Shown here: positions 16,915 through 25,830 of the stretch, one piece after another
Layout: each line of letters begins with the position of its first letter
Numbering within the stretch: the stretch's first letter is position 1
Source: JBDLSY01 sp041170585
Lineage (GTDB): Bacteria; Pseudomonadota; Gammaproteobacteria; Burkholderiales; Burkholderiaceae_C
Direction: 5' to 3'
Length of the DNA: 30,083 nucleotides
NCBI GenBank assembly: GCA_041170585.1
Contig: JBEDNN010000006.1
Span: 1 to 30,083 of the forward strand
Translations under genes and position numbers: made by a program
Notes under the pieces: model-generated
What the model was told of the DNA's origin: nothing
What the model saw: the letters and a program-made list of their open reading frames with translations, nothing else
The model's database searches: none

Positions 16915-17022
16915 GGTATTGCTACTTAAAAATAGTTATTGTGTTTTTTATCTTACGCAAGCTTTATTTTGCTAAGAAAATTTTAGAAATATATACTTTA
17001 ACCATATTAAAGTAGCAATGCC
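16915..17022 (+). mobile_element. MITE-like element, family A, copy 3 (subfamily b)
   Basis: A 108-bp element with perfect 8-bp direct repeats AAATGGTT (16907-16914 and 17023-17030). It is base-for-base identical to the copy at 29971-30078. The centre can fold as TCTTA-c-GCAA paired with TTGC-TAAGA. It lies just upstream of the RNase gene and downstream of the PhoX-like gene. Confidence 0.93.
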
Positions 17023-17065
17023 AAATGGTTTATTAAGTACGGTTTAAATATAGTTTAAATATAGT

Positions 17066-19000
17066 TTAAATAATCTTACAAGTTAAATAGCCTACAGTCG
17101 CACTAAATTTGTCTTGATAATTATTTTTTAATAAAGGTTCTAGGATATGTTTAAACGGTTGATGTATCTTTGACCAATCGCCTGCATGTTGAAAGTTACT
17201 TAAAATATACGTCCAACCATTAATATTATCTGCAATGTGTAAGCCCGTTGCTTCAGCGCCAACTGGCATTGAAGCCAATCTGACTAATTCTTGAGTATCA
17301 ACGTGATAAGCCCATAGATAACTATTAATATGTTGTGTACTGTCTTCACCAATAAACAAAGTACGCAATGTTTCGGAAAATTTTAAATTATCAGGATTGG
17401 CTATCCAATTAGGATTAGCTGTATTGCCCATAATATCAGGTGTTATATCTTGACCCACCAATAAAGTGCCGATATTCGCTGGCATCCATTCGCTGTTAAT
17501 GGCTACACCATCGGTATCTTGTAAATTACCACTTAAATAATATTGCAAAATAGCGCCTGCATGAATGGCTTTAGGCAAGTTAATCCCATTGTTAATTACA
17601 TTGGCTTTGTGCCCAGATACCATAGAGCTATGAATATTTTGCAAGGCTTGATAAGCGATTTTATCTTTAATATTAACGGTAGTTCCTTCCATTTTACTAA
17701 AGCCTAAACTGGCCCCCATTAAAGCTGCATAGCGGTGTGTTTCTAAAAATGCCGCTGCATGTGCCATACCTTTATGGAGTATCACCCATTCTACTTTACC
17801 ATTAACTGTAATTTTTGTATAAGCATTGTCCTGCGGGTCTATTATTTTTACAGTCATAATATCGCTCGGTTTTAAGCGATTGGCTAAGTTTAAAATATCA
17901 TCACTGTGGGCAGTCCCGAGTTTAATCCAGCTTAAATGGGTAGTATTTTTATTAGAAGCATCTATTGAAAAACCTTCACTTAATTGTGCAACATATAAAG
18001 TACCCGATGATAAATCAGCAGCCTTATTAGCAATAAATACAAATAACCCCGCATTAGTCGCGTCATCACCCATTAATACGGTACGATTGTCTGGCATCAC
18101 TTGTACCAGTTCATGAGAAAATCGTCCCATACAATAATGTTTTTTAATCTTTCCAGTACCATCTGGATTAACTGTAACTTCTGGAATATGCCCATAATGA
18201 TAAGGATTAGCGGTATTTTTATGACCAAACAAATGTTGGCTAAAGCCTTGTAGCACAGTTGCTTGTTCTGGATTATTCATTAACTCAAACGCGTCGGGTT
18301 CATATTCTTCACTAGATAAGTGTGTACCCCATGGTGATAAGCTAGAGCCACATGTAATCCATAAACCATATACTGATGAGGTATCAACATTATGGTATTT
18401 TATTAATTTTAATTGCCCTGTTATTGGATTTTGGTCTAAAGTCAATACAGCGATTGGCGAAGGGAGTTGTCCGTACATCGTGGTACGACCATCTTGTGCT
18501 AATGAAGTATATTCAAACTGTACTACTGCAAACACAGTATTGCCGTTTATGCCTTTAACTGTTGGTTGGCTTAACTGAATTAACGATGTGCCATCAGGGC
18601 AATCTGAAAAAAATTGCCGTTCTTTGCCTTTGACTGTAGTATCTATAATCGGCTGATTATCAATATTGTAATAACCACCCGCTAAAACAGTTCCTCCGCT
18701 TCCATCAGGAACGGGTGTACCTGTCATAAAGAATGACTGGTAATCTAAGGCATAATCAATCAACTGCCCATTGTCTAGGGTAACTTGTAGTGCAGAATTA
18801 ACAGTGACTGTTGCCATTTCAGCCGGATTATCCATTGAAGGGGCTGCCATACCCTTAAATTTAATGCTTTTTAGTCGTTTAGGTGACGTATTTACTGTAT
18901 CAGAGTACAAATGGGTCGCTAACGATGATAAAGGCAATACTGATACAGATAATAAAGTTAGTAAATCACGCCGCGACAGTGTTTTAGAATAAATAGACAT
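17066..19000 (-). CDS. PhoX/DUF839 family phosphatase with Tat signal
   Basis: A 644-residue protein. The start MSIYSKTLSRRDLLTLLSV carries a twin-arginine motif (S-R-R-D-L-L), so it is folded in the cytoplasm and exported by Tat, as PhoX enzymes are. SPWGTHLSSEEYEPDAFEL and MGDDATNAGLFVFIANK are characteristic of the DUF839/PhoX beta-propeller, where acidic residues bind Ca and Fe. The C-terminal third (GLHIADNINGWTYILSNFQHAGDW) is also typical. Expected activity is phosphomonoester hydrolysis in the periplasm, but many DUF839 proteins are uncharacterised. No Pho box was identified upstream. The gene starts 30 bases from a family B element and heads the minus-strand row phoX-like, RNase, barstar, tonB. 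Confidence 0.88.
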   Translation of the reverse strand: MSIYSKTLSRRDLLTLLSVSVLPLSSLATHLYSDTVNTSPKRLKSIKFKGMAAPSMDNPAEMATVTVNSALQVTLDNGQLIDYALDYQSFFMTGTPVPDGSGGTVLAGGYYNIDNQPIIDTTVKGKERQFFSDCPDGTSLIQLSQPTVKGINGNTVFAVVQFEYTSLAQDGRTTMYGQLPSPIAVLTLDQNPITGQLKLIKYHNVDTSSVYGLWITCGSSLSPWGTHLSSEEYEPDAFELMNNPEQATVLQGFSQHLFGHKNTANPYHYGHIPEVTVNPDGTGKIKKHYCMGRFSHELVQVMPDNRTVLMGDDATNAGLFVFIANKAADLSSGTLYVAQLSEGFSIDASNKNTTHLSWIKLGTAHSDDILNLANRLKPSDIMTVKIIDPQDNAYTKITVNGKVEWVILHKGMAHAAAFLETHRYAALMGASLGFSKMEGTTVNIKDKIAYQALQNIHSSMVSGHKANVINNGINLPKAIHAGAILQYYLSGNLQDTDGVAINSEWMPANIGTLLVGQDITPDIMGNTANPNWIANPDNLKFSETLRTLFIGEDSTQHINSYLWAYHVDTQELVRLASMPVGAEATGLHIADNINGWTYILSNFQHAGDWSKIHQPFKHILEPLLKNNYQDKFSATVGYLTCKII

Positions 19001-19029
19001 AGGTTATAGATTGATTCAGTAAATTTTTA

Positions 19030-19143
19030 GGTAATGTTCAAATAGCACTGATACAAGAAATTTAATAATTAAGAAGTAACCAGTAAAATTAACAGGCTAC
19101 TGCACCACTATAAATATTATAAAAGTTAAAATTTAACATTACC
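19030..19143 (-). mobile_element. MITE-like element, family B, copy 2 (inverted)
   Basis: The reverse complement of the 114 bases at 14557-14670 matches at every position. The flanks (AATTTTTA and AATAATAA) do not form a clear direct repeat. It lies between the TSUP transporter stop and the PhoX-like start. Confidence 0.92.
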
Positions 19144-19173
19144 AATAATAATATAATTTAATTATATATATTA

Positions 19174-19941
19174 TTATATAAATTTAAGATTATTAAACGC
19201 TGATATTAACAACGTTATACCTGATGCCGTTAATAAACTTAATACTATTTTTTTAAATAAAATATCGCTAATACCTTTATATAAGTATGCCCCTAATAAG
19301 TTTGGTATTAACATAGCCGGTGCAATTATTGCAAACTGCGGTAGCATCTCTTTAGTTACATTGCCTTTAGCAATATAAGTTATCATCGTTACAGATAATA
19401 TAGTTATATTGAAATTTTGAATTAATGACCGCTGCTCGTCTTTAGGATAACCGCGCACCGTACACCATAGTGTTGGAATAACACCCGTAAATCCACCTAA
19501 TGCTGACATAATCCCACCAAAGATACCTATAAAACTTTCAATAATACGTTCAATTTTATAATTATTTATTACTAGTTTAGGTAAATAACTACTAAATAAC
19601 ATAGATGGACACCAAACAACTAATAATATACCTAATATTAATTTAAATAAATAGATATTTAAATAGGGTAATATAATTGTACCTATAGGTATACCGATTA
19701 AACCACCCATAACAAAGGGTAATACTTGCTTTATATTAAAAGTTCTACAAACCGTAAATGCCGTTAATATTTGTCCTGTTAATGCACCAAATACTGCCAT
19801 GACTGCTGCGAGTTTTGGGTCAATTGTCCAAGCCCAAATTGACATTGCGACCAAGCCAAAACCAAAGCCTGATAAGCCTTGTGCAAACCCTGCTAAAGCC
19901 GCACCTAGCCCTAAAGCCAATATTGTGTTGTCTATAATCAT
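19174..19941 (-). CDS. TauE/SafE (TSUP) family membrane transporter
   Basis: A 255-residue protein with about eight hydrophobic segments. The N-terminus GLGAALAGFAQGLSGFGFGL is the family's Gly-rich first repeat, and GIFGGIMSALGGFTGVIPTLW in the middle is the second repeat, which is usual in TSUP proteins. Family members move sulfite, sulfoacetate or other small organosulfur anions across the inner membrane; the substrate cannot be read from the sequence. The gene follows the TonB-dependent receptor on the same strand with 45 bases between them, so the two may be co-transcribed. Confidence 0.9.
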   Translation of the reverse strand: MIIDNTILALGLGAALAGFAQGLSGFGFGLVAMSIWAWTIDPKLAAVMAVFGALTGQILTAFTVCRTFNIKQVLPFVMGGLIGIPIGTIILPYLNIYLFKLILGILLVVWCPSMLFSSYLPKLVINNYKIERIIESFIGIFGGIMSALGGFTGVIPTLWCTVRGYPKDEQRSLIQNFNITILSVTMITYIAKGNVTKEMLPQFAIIAPAMLIPNLLGAYLYKGISDILFKKIVLSLLTASGITLLISAFNNLKFI

Positions 19942-19986
19942 AGTAGTCGTATTTATTTATAACTGTTATTCATTAAGCTACTTACA

Positions 19987-22335
19987 CTAAAAAGTATATT
20001 TCATATCCATATGAACGGTACGTTGTGGGTATGGGTGAAACGCCCAGTATTTGGCATTATTAAGGTTATCTATACCCGCACTGATGGTTAGATATTTACT
20101 ATAAATATACTGTGTTCTCACATCAGCCACATAGTAATTGCTAAATCCAAAAAAAGCCTTGCTATTCGTGTCAGAATTATCAAGCTGCCCATATTGCTTG
20201 CCGCTATAACGCAGCCCTAAACTGCCAGACCATTTAGGCGTAAAGCCATACGTTGCCAACATATTGGCACGCCAGTTTGGCACACGTGGCTGTTCTTTAC
20301 CCACACTATTGGGATTATTCGGATTTGAAGTAATCACCGAATCAGCATAAGTCACACTACTACTCACATTTAAATCGCGAAAGAGTGTTGTTTGATACGC
20401 TAACTCTATACCTTTGGTATGAATCGCGCCAACGTTTTGCACGTTGGTAATATTGGGCGTTACGGCATAGTTCGTTTGGTTATACAAAGCATCACGCGTA
20501 CGTTCACCAAATGCAGTCATACGCAGCATACCATTGCCTTGATCTATATTACGTTCAGCTGTCAGTTCATAAGTTAAAGATTTTTCAGGCTTTAAATTAG
20601 GGTCATTATTAATAATACTGTTACCTGTTATGCTGCCTTGGTACAATTCAGTGGCTGTGGGCATACGCACGGCACGCCCTAAGCTGGCTTTTAACGACCA
20701 CGCTGGGCTGGCTTGATAGGCTAAAGCCGCTTTAGGCGACACATAATTTTCTTTGCGTTCAGTTAAAACTATGCTATTGTTGGCATTGGCGGCTAAACCA
20801 TTATTCGCCTGCCATTGCTCAAATCGAGTGCCCAGTGTTGCCTGCCATACAGGGGAAATTTTCCAATTGTCTTGTAGCCATAGACTACGTAATTTGGTAT
20901 TGCCTGTATTTTTAGATATCTGTGTAGTCGCTGTACCATTCACCCAATTAGCGGTATTTGAAACCACACTACGCGATTGATAATGCTCTTGTTGCACGCC
21001 AAATTCAATAGTGTGTGCCGTATTGGCACGCCAAGCCGCTTTAGCATTCAAAGTATGCCAACCTGAACCACTTAAATCAGTGATGCGTCCTGTGCCGCCA
21101 AACTGTCCAGCAGGTAAAGTCTGTGTGCTTTGTCCACGTGTTTCATCAATACTGTAGCGATAAATACTAGCGGCAAGTTGCCAACTAAATCTATCATTCA
21201 TTTTATTTTTTAAGTTAAATCCGTGTATCCAATGGTGGGACTTGTTTGTACTGTATCCAAAATCACTCGCACTTAAAGCATACTGACGCCCAGCTACAAC
21301 CACATTGCCTGAATAGACTGGATTGCCTATGGCATTTTTTAAATAGCTTTGTGCTGTAATACTGGCATCGTTGTTCCACAAACCTACTGTGTAGTCAAAA
21401 TGTACTTTTTTAGAAAAGTCATAAGCCAACTTAATTTTTAAATGCTGTTGCTCGGTATCAGTTTGTCCTGTTGCTCCTAATAACACCCAAGGTTTATTTT
21501 GTGGATTAGACTGCCCTATTACTGCCCCTTTTACCACTACACCCGCAGCCGTAGGTACTGTACTGCTAGACACTAAACGGTTAGCAAATGACAAAGGCTG
21601 CCCACTACTGTTTAAGCGTTCAACATTCATAAACCAAGATAAATCACCTACTTTGCTGCCCAGACTGACGCTGGCTTGATTGCCTCCAAAACGGTTACTG
21701 TTCTGATATTGTTGATTATTTTGCCTAAAAGTACCTAATTTAATAGACCCTTCAAACTGTTTAGGCATACGGGTTTGATAATCAACCACCGCTCCAACAG
21801 AATTGCCAGAATAGGCTGCCGAAAAAGGCCCGTATAGTACATCAACACGTTCAATTTCATTAGGCGTTACTAACCCCCAGCGGGGAGTATAACTAGCTCC
21901 ATTGCCTAATAAATTGCTTAATAAAATACCATCAGCGTATACCAAAGACCGTGCGCTATTGCCCGTACCACTGGCACGGCTTGCCAATACGGCGTGGTTA
22001 TAGTCGCCGATATAACGTTTTCTTACTGTTAAACTCGGTAAATATTTTAATGCATCGGCACTGTCAGTCGCGTTGATTGTTTGGGCAACTTGTTTACCAG
22101 TCACACTTTCAAACACAGTTGGAATGTACATGGGCAAAGAACTAGCAGACTCGCCTAAAACGGTAACTGTGCCTAACTCTTTGATGGGTGTAGGTGTATC
22201 AGAATACATTGTATTTGCCGCAGTATTCGCTTGTGCTTTAGCGTTCAACGGGCTAAACGCCAAAGCTGTTGCCACCGCAATACTTGCAATATTCAGTGTA
22301 CTTTTTGCAAAGGTTGCTGTATTTAAAAAAATCAT
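19987..22335 (-). CDS. TonB-dependent outer-membrane receptor
   Basis: A 782-residue protein with a signal peptide (residues 1-35, ending near NAKAQ), a TonB-box-like ELGTVTVLG near residue 52, a plug domain (TDSADALKYLPSLTVRKR; ANEI-like NEIERVDVLYGPFSAAYSG, typical of the plug) and a 22-strand barrel ending in the C-terminal Phe of VHMDMKYTF. Such receptors import siderophores, haem, cobalamin or metal complexes using TonB energy. The ligand cannot be decided. A TonB gene lies 4.3 kb downstream on the same strand, and a TSUP transporter follows directly. The start codon is preceded by a degenerate hexamer repeat that fills the gap to nagZ; no Shine-Dalgarno sequence is seen. Confidence 0.95.
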   Translation of the reverse strand: MIFLNTATFAKSTLNIASIAVATALAFSPLNAKAQANTAANTMYSDTPTPIKELGTVTVLGESASSLPMYIPTVFESVTGKQVAQTINATDSADALKYLPSLTVRKRYIGDYNHAVLASRASGTGNSARSLVYADGILLSNLLGNGASYTPRWGLVTPNEIERVDVLYGPFSAAYSGNSVGAVVDYQTRMPKQFEGSIKLGTFRQNNQQYQNSNRFGGNQASVSLGSKVGDLSWFMNVERLNSSGQPLSFANRLVSSSTVPTAAGVVVKGAVIGQSNPQNKPWVLLGATGQTDTEQQHLKIKLAYDFSKKVHFDYTVGLWNNDASITAQSYLKNAIGNPVYSGNVVVAGRQYALSASDFGYSTNKSHHWIHGFNLKNKMNDRFSWQLAASIYRYSIDETRGQSTQTLPAGQFGGTGRITDLSGSGWHTLNAKAAWRANTAHTIEFGVQQEHYQSRSVVSNTANWVNGTATTQISKNTGNTKLRSLWLQDNWKISPVWQATLGTRFEQWQANNGLAANANNSIVLTERKENYVSPKAALAYQASPAWSLKASLGRAVRMPTATELYQGSITGNSIINNDPNLKPEKSLTYELTAERNIDQGNGMLRMTAFGERTRDALYNQTNYAVTPNITNVQNVGAIHTKGIELAYQTTLFRDLNVSSSVTYADSVITSNPNNPNSVGKEQPRVPNWRANMLATYGFTPKWSGSLGLRYSGKQYGQLDNSDTNSKAFFGFSNYYVADVRTQYIYSKYLTISAGIDNLNNAKYWAFHPYPQRTVHMDMKYTF

Positions 22336-22346
22336 AAAATCAAGAC

Positions 22347-22398
22347 TAAGATTAAGATTAAGGTTAAGGTTAAGACTAAGTTAAGGTTAAACTAAGAT
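22347..22398 (+). repeat. Degenerate hexamer array (TAAGRT) before the receptor gene
   Basis: Units TAAGAT, TAAGAT, TAAGGT, TAAGGT, TAAGAC, then a 5-base TAAGT, TAAGGT, TAAAC and TAAGAT fill the 62-bp space between the nagZ stop and the receptor start. The gap contains no other visible signal. Confidence 0.8.
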
Positions 22399-23486
22399 TA
22401 AAATTGAGACTTCAAAAATGTCTTTACTGCATTTAAAGCCAATTGATAAGGTGCATAGGCCTGCAAAGTATCCCACGAACCAAGGTCTTGTAGCGTATTG
22501 GGTACTAAGCGTTTGATGCGTATATGACTGGTATACGCTTGGCTTGGTGTTTGATGTAAAGCATCGCCACTTAATAGCTCAAGTGCCATCTCGGGAGCAT
22601 TACACACCAACACCATATCGCAACCCGCACTTAAAGCGGCTTTAGCACGGGCATGGATATCGCCAGCAACAGTTGCACCCGCCATACTTAAATCATCACT
22701 GAATATGACACCTTCAAACCCTGATTTTTGTGGGTCACGCAAAATATTTAGCCATATTTTAGAAAAACCAGCAGGCTGCGAATCTACTTTTGGATAAATC
22801 ACATGGGCTGGCATCACGCTGTCTAAAACATCTTGTAAGTGCGTATACGGCTTGGCATCAACCGTCATAATGGTTTCTAAATCGCGTTCATCAACTGGTA
22901 TTTCATGATGCGAATCAGCAGCGACAAAGCCATGGCCTGGAAAATGCTTGCCACAACTACGCATACCTGCCCGATGTAAACCGCTGATTAAAGCACGGGC
23001 TAAATTAACAGTTTGCTTTGGGCAATCAGCAAAGGCACGGTCACCAATAACACAACTTTGTCCATAATCTAAATCTAACACGGGTGTAAAACTTAAATCA
23101 ATGCCGCACGCCAATAACTCGGCCGCCAATACAAAACCGACTTGGCTAGCTAAACGCTGCCCAGCCAATATATCTTTTTGCCATAATTTTCCAAGGCTTG
23201 CCATAGTCGGTAAATGAGTAAATCCGTCTGTTTTAAAGCGTTGTACCCGCCCACCTTCGTGGTCTACAGCGATTAATAGTTTAGGCAATAAAGTATTTTG
23301 ACGAACAGCGTGAATACTAGCGGTTAAGGCACATAATTGTGTACGATTTTCAAAATTACGGGCAAACAAAATCACGCCACCAATTCGGGCATCAAGCAAT
23401 AAAGTTGCTTCAGCATCAGTCATAACTGTGTTGGCAATGTCTAAAATTAAAGGACCATACAGTGTGGTGTTTACAGGTGTGTTCAT
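22398..23486 (-). CDS. nagZ: Beta-N-acetylhexosaminidase, NagZ
   Basis: About 362 residues from the ATG at 23486 (MNTPVNTTLYGPLILDI); an in-frame ATG at 23522 adds 12 residues without support. A cytoplasmic glycoside hydrolase family 3 enzyme that removes GlcNAc from anhydro-muropeptides in peptidoglycan recycling. Seen: GGVILFARNFENRTQL, AVDHEGGRVQRF, the KHFPGHG and DSHHEIP loop that brings the general acid/base His, and the nucleophile Asp in FSDDLSMAGA. The length matches the family. It lies downstream of acpS in the same direction, a usual betaproteobacterial order. Confidence 0.96.
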   Translation of the reverse strand: MNTPVNTTLYGPLILDIANTVMTDAEATLLLDARIGGVILFARNFENRTQLCALTASIHAVRQNTLLPKLLIAVDHEGGRVQRFKTDGFTHLPTMASLGKLWQKDILAGQRLASQVGFVLAAELLACGIDLSFTPVLDLDYGQSCVIGDRAFADCPKQTVNLARALISGLHRAGMRSCGKHFPGHGFVAADSHHEIPVDERDLETIMTVDAKPYTHLQDVLDSVMPAHVIYPKVDSQPAGFSKIWLNILRDPQKSGFEGVIFSDDLSMAGATVAGDIHARAKAALSAGCDMVLVCNAPEMALELLSGDALHQTPSQAYTSHIRIKRLVPNTLQDLGSWDTLQAYAPYQLALNAVKTFLKSQF

Positions 23487-23637
23487 AAAATCATTACTTT
23501 TGTTTGTAGAGTTGATATACATAATTAATAAATGGATTTAATTTAAATTAAATTTAATTTCATTTAATAAATTCATTTAATAAGTTCCTTTAATTTGCTT
23601 TTATTTAATTTAATTTACTGAGTTATTTTTTACTGAC

Positions 23638-24039
23638 TTATTTTTTAAAAGAATGACTCAATACAACGTAGGCTATCGCATAATCACGTTCATCACTTAA
23701 ACTCAAATGAGCAATTAATTGACGGTCATTAAACCAAATCGCCATATTACCCAGTACTTGTATTTGAGGCTGACCACTAGCGAGATTAATAGTCTGTACA
23801 GACTGCCAATTCATAGGCGCTGTCATACCCAAGCCGCAAGCTTTACTAAAAGCTTCTTTAGCGGCAAATCTAGCTGCAAAAAACGCTATGCCGCGCGTAA
23901 TATTGCGGTCATAGCGTTGGTTAAATTCTATAGATTCTAGGGGAGTCAAAACGTTATTAATGGCACACTGCCCTTGTTTGGCAAACCACCGTTCAAACCG
24001 TGGAATATGGGCAATATCTGAACCAATACCAAAAATCAT
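23638..24039 (-). CDS. acpS: Holo-[acyl-carrier-protein] synthase
   Basis: A 133-residue phosphopantetheinyl transferase that attaches 4'-phosphopantetheine from CoA to acyl carrier protein in the cytoplasm. MIFGIGSDIAHIPRFERW holds the Mg-binding Asp and RFAAKEAFSKACGLG the second conserved Glu/Lys motif, both typical of AcpS. The length is normal. The stretch between this gene and nagZ (23523-23637) is very AT-rich with TTTAAT-like units and no gene. Confidence 0.96.
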   Translation of the reverse strand: MIFGIGSDIAHIPRFERWFAKQGQCAINNVLTPLESIEFNQRYDRNITRGIAFFAARFAAKEAFSKACGLGMTAPMNWQSVQTINLASGQPQIQVLGNMAIWFNDRQLIAHLSLSDERDYAIAYVVLSHSFKK

Positions 24040-24082
24040 TGCGTTATTCGCGGGCTAAAACGGTAATATAGTTAATGTAGTT

Positions 24083-24922
24083 TTACTTAGCAGCAGCCAA
24101 CATATACTGTACAGTTTGTTTAAGCTCGGCATCAGTTGCTTGTGAACCGCCGCGTGCTGCCATAATTCCTTTGCCTTTAATAACACTGGCTACTAAGGCA
24201 TCAACGCCGACTGTGCTACGTGCTGCCCAAGCTGCTTTATCACCAAATTTTGGTGCGCCCGCTATACCTGCGGCATGACAAGCCATACAAGCGGATTCGT
24301 ATAGTTTTTTACCTGCATCAGCCACTACAACAGGGGCTACTGGGACAGGTGTTGAAGCAACAGGCATCGGAGCAATAATTGGTGTCGCTGGCACTTTTTT
24401 GCTAATAGCAACAGGGGCAGCGGCTACAGCCTCTACAACAGGAGCTTTAAAACTAGCACCCGAAGCATTAGTCATATAAATAACTGCATTTTGAATATCT
24501 GTATCACTTAAATCAGCATTACCGCCTTTGGCAGGCATAGCCCCTTTGCCTTTGATTGCACTGGCAACTAATCCTTCTAAGCCCATTTTTAAACGGGTCG
24601 CCCAACCTGCAATATCGCCTAACTTAGGGGCATTCATTAAGCCTGCGGTATGACAACTTGCACAGACTTCAGTATAAATTTGTTCACCGGTACGCACTTC
24701 GTCAACCGTTTTATACGCATGGCTTGCAATCGGTTTAATTAATATTTCTGTACGCTGAACTATTTGTGCTTTGTTTAAGCCAGCCTGTGGTTTAACGCCA
24801 CTGGCTACCCAGCCAGCCAATAAAATTAATAATACAATTGGAATAATAAAACACAATACGATGGTTGTAATGAGTTGTTTAGGCGTTTTAATCGGGCTTT
24901 CGTGGGCATCATGAGTAGACAT
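24083..24922 (-). CDS. Membrane-anchored di-haem cytochrome c5-type protein
   Basis: A 279-residue protein. One N-terminal membrane segment (residues 18-42) anchors two similar c-type domains in the periplasm. Haem sites are CASCH (87-91) and CMACH (212-216), each followed by APKLGD or APKFGD; likely axial Met residues are 129 (KGAMPAKGG) and 254 (KGIMAARGG). The two domains are joined by an Ala/Pro/Val-rich flexible linker (residues 158-200). Such proteins carry electrons to terminal oxidases or other acceptors and are common in betaproteobacteria. The gene lies upstream of acpS with a 43-base gap. The closely matching domains suggest internal duplication. Confidence 0.93.
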   Translation of the reverse strand: MSTHDAHESPIKTPKQLITTIVLCFIIPIVLLILLAGWVASGVKPQAGLNKAQIVQRTEILIKPIASHAYKTVDEVRTGEQIYTEVCASCHTAGLMNAPKLGDIAGWATRLKMGLEGLVASAIKGKGAMPAKGGNADLSDTDIQNAVIYMTNASGASFKAPVVEAVAAAPVAISKKVPATPIIAPMPVASTPVPVAPVVVADAGKKLYESACMACHAAGIAGAPKFGDKAAWAARSTVGVDALVASVIKGKGIMAARGGSQATDAELKQTVQYMLAAAK

Positions 24923-25209
24923 ATAAATTCCAAAATTAGTAAATTAAATAAATAAATAAAATAAGTTAAATCAGGTTTTTTTAAAGGCTTAATAGTTAAA
25001 GGCTTAATAGGTTTAATAAGTTAAGTTAAAAAGTTAAATTAAATAAATAAGTTAAATAGGATAAAAATATATTTTTAAAAACAAAATTATAACGGCGACA
25101 CACTATCTTCTACAAAAAAATCAAGTAAAGTATGAGAGTGATACATAAAAGTAAAAATATACGTAAAATACTATTTGTTTTATGTTTTTGTGTTCAGTTT
25201 TTGTGTTCA
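24923..25209. other. AT-rich spacer without a recognised gene
   Basis: This 287-bp gap between the divergent cytochrome gene and tRNA-Arg holds an AAAGGCTTAATAG duplication near 24984-25010 and many TTAAAT-like units. No open frame of note, RNA gene or terminator was seen; it should contain the promoters of the cytochrome and the tRNA. Confidence 0.5.
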
Positions 25210-25285
25210 GCGCTTGTAGCTCAGTGGATAGAGCATTGGCCTCCGAAGCCAAGGGTCGCTGGTTCGATTCCAGCCAAGCGCACCA
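25210..25285 (+). tRNA. tRNA-Arg (anticodon CCG)
   Basis: Acceptor stem GCGCTTG pairs with CAAGCGC (25275-25281), followed by ACCA. D-arm AGCTCAGTGGATAGAGC, anticodon stem-loop TTGGC-CTCCGAA-GCCAA with CCG at 25243-25245, and T-arm CTGGTTCGATTCCAG. Seventy-six bases including CCA. Confidence 0.97.
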
Positions 25286-25313
25286 TAATTAACAACTAAT
25301 AACGTGCCTAACT

Positions 25314-25664
25314 ATGTCATCGCCTACTCATCTTACTTTACACGCCATCAGTCGTACTATAGAAGTTGGCTATGATGATGGTCAAGTGTTTATACTAAGC
25401 CATGAGTTTTTACGCGTTCATTCGCCCAGTGCTGAAGTTCAAGGACACGGGTCTGGTCAAGAGATATTGCAAACGGGTAAACGTCAAGTGTATATTGAAA
25501 CTATAAACCCAGTCGGGCATTATGCGGTGCAACCTCGTTTTAGCGATGGCCATCACAGCGGTCTATTTAGCTGGGATTTCCTTTATTTTTTAGGTACACA
25601 GCAAAGCTTGTTATGGGACGAATATTTACTTAAACTTAAACACGTTAATGCGAGTCGTGATTGA
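25314..25664 (+). CDS. DUF971 family protein (gamma-butyrobetaine hydroxylase-like N-terminal domain)
   Basis: A 116-residue protein consisting only of the DUF971 domain: ISRTIEVGYDDGQVFILSHEFLRVHSPSAEV and FSDGHHSGLFSWDFLYFLG are the family's conserved blocks. The function is not established; the domain also caps carnitine-pathway dioxygenases and may have a zinc or iron-sulfur related role. In betaproteobacteria this gene is usually the direct neighbour of ubiE, but here a DNA methyltransferase separates the two. Confidence 0.92.
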   Translation: MSSPTHLTLHAISRTIEVGYDDGQVFILSHEFLRVHSPSAEVQGHGSGQEILQTGKRQVYIETINPVGHYAVQPRFSDGHHSGLFSWDFLYFLGTQQSLLWDEYLLKLKHVNASRD

Positions 25665-25750
25665 TTTTAGATAAAAAATTTATTTTATAAATAATCACCC
25701 TAATCATCAAATTTATAAGAATTTGATTTTGACTAAATGCCATAAAATTA

Positions 25751-25786
25751 CTGAAATTACTGAAATTATTGAAATTATTGAAATTA
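25751..25786 (+). repeat. Four 9-bp tandem repeats before the methyltransferase
   Basis: Units CTGAAATTA, CTGAAATTA, TTGAAATTA, TTGAAATTA, with weaker units on both sides. The array ends 44 bases before the methyltransferase start codon and so lies in its likely promoter region. Confidence 0.88.
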
Positions 25787-25830
25787 TTAAGAATATTGAT
25801 AGTAATATAAATAATTTAATTTGAATTAAT

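Noticed and set aside
17826..18116. Open frame on the plus strand inside the PhoX-like gene
   Set aside because: Antisense to a clear coding sequence, without ribosome site or recognisable protein; a shadow frame.
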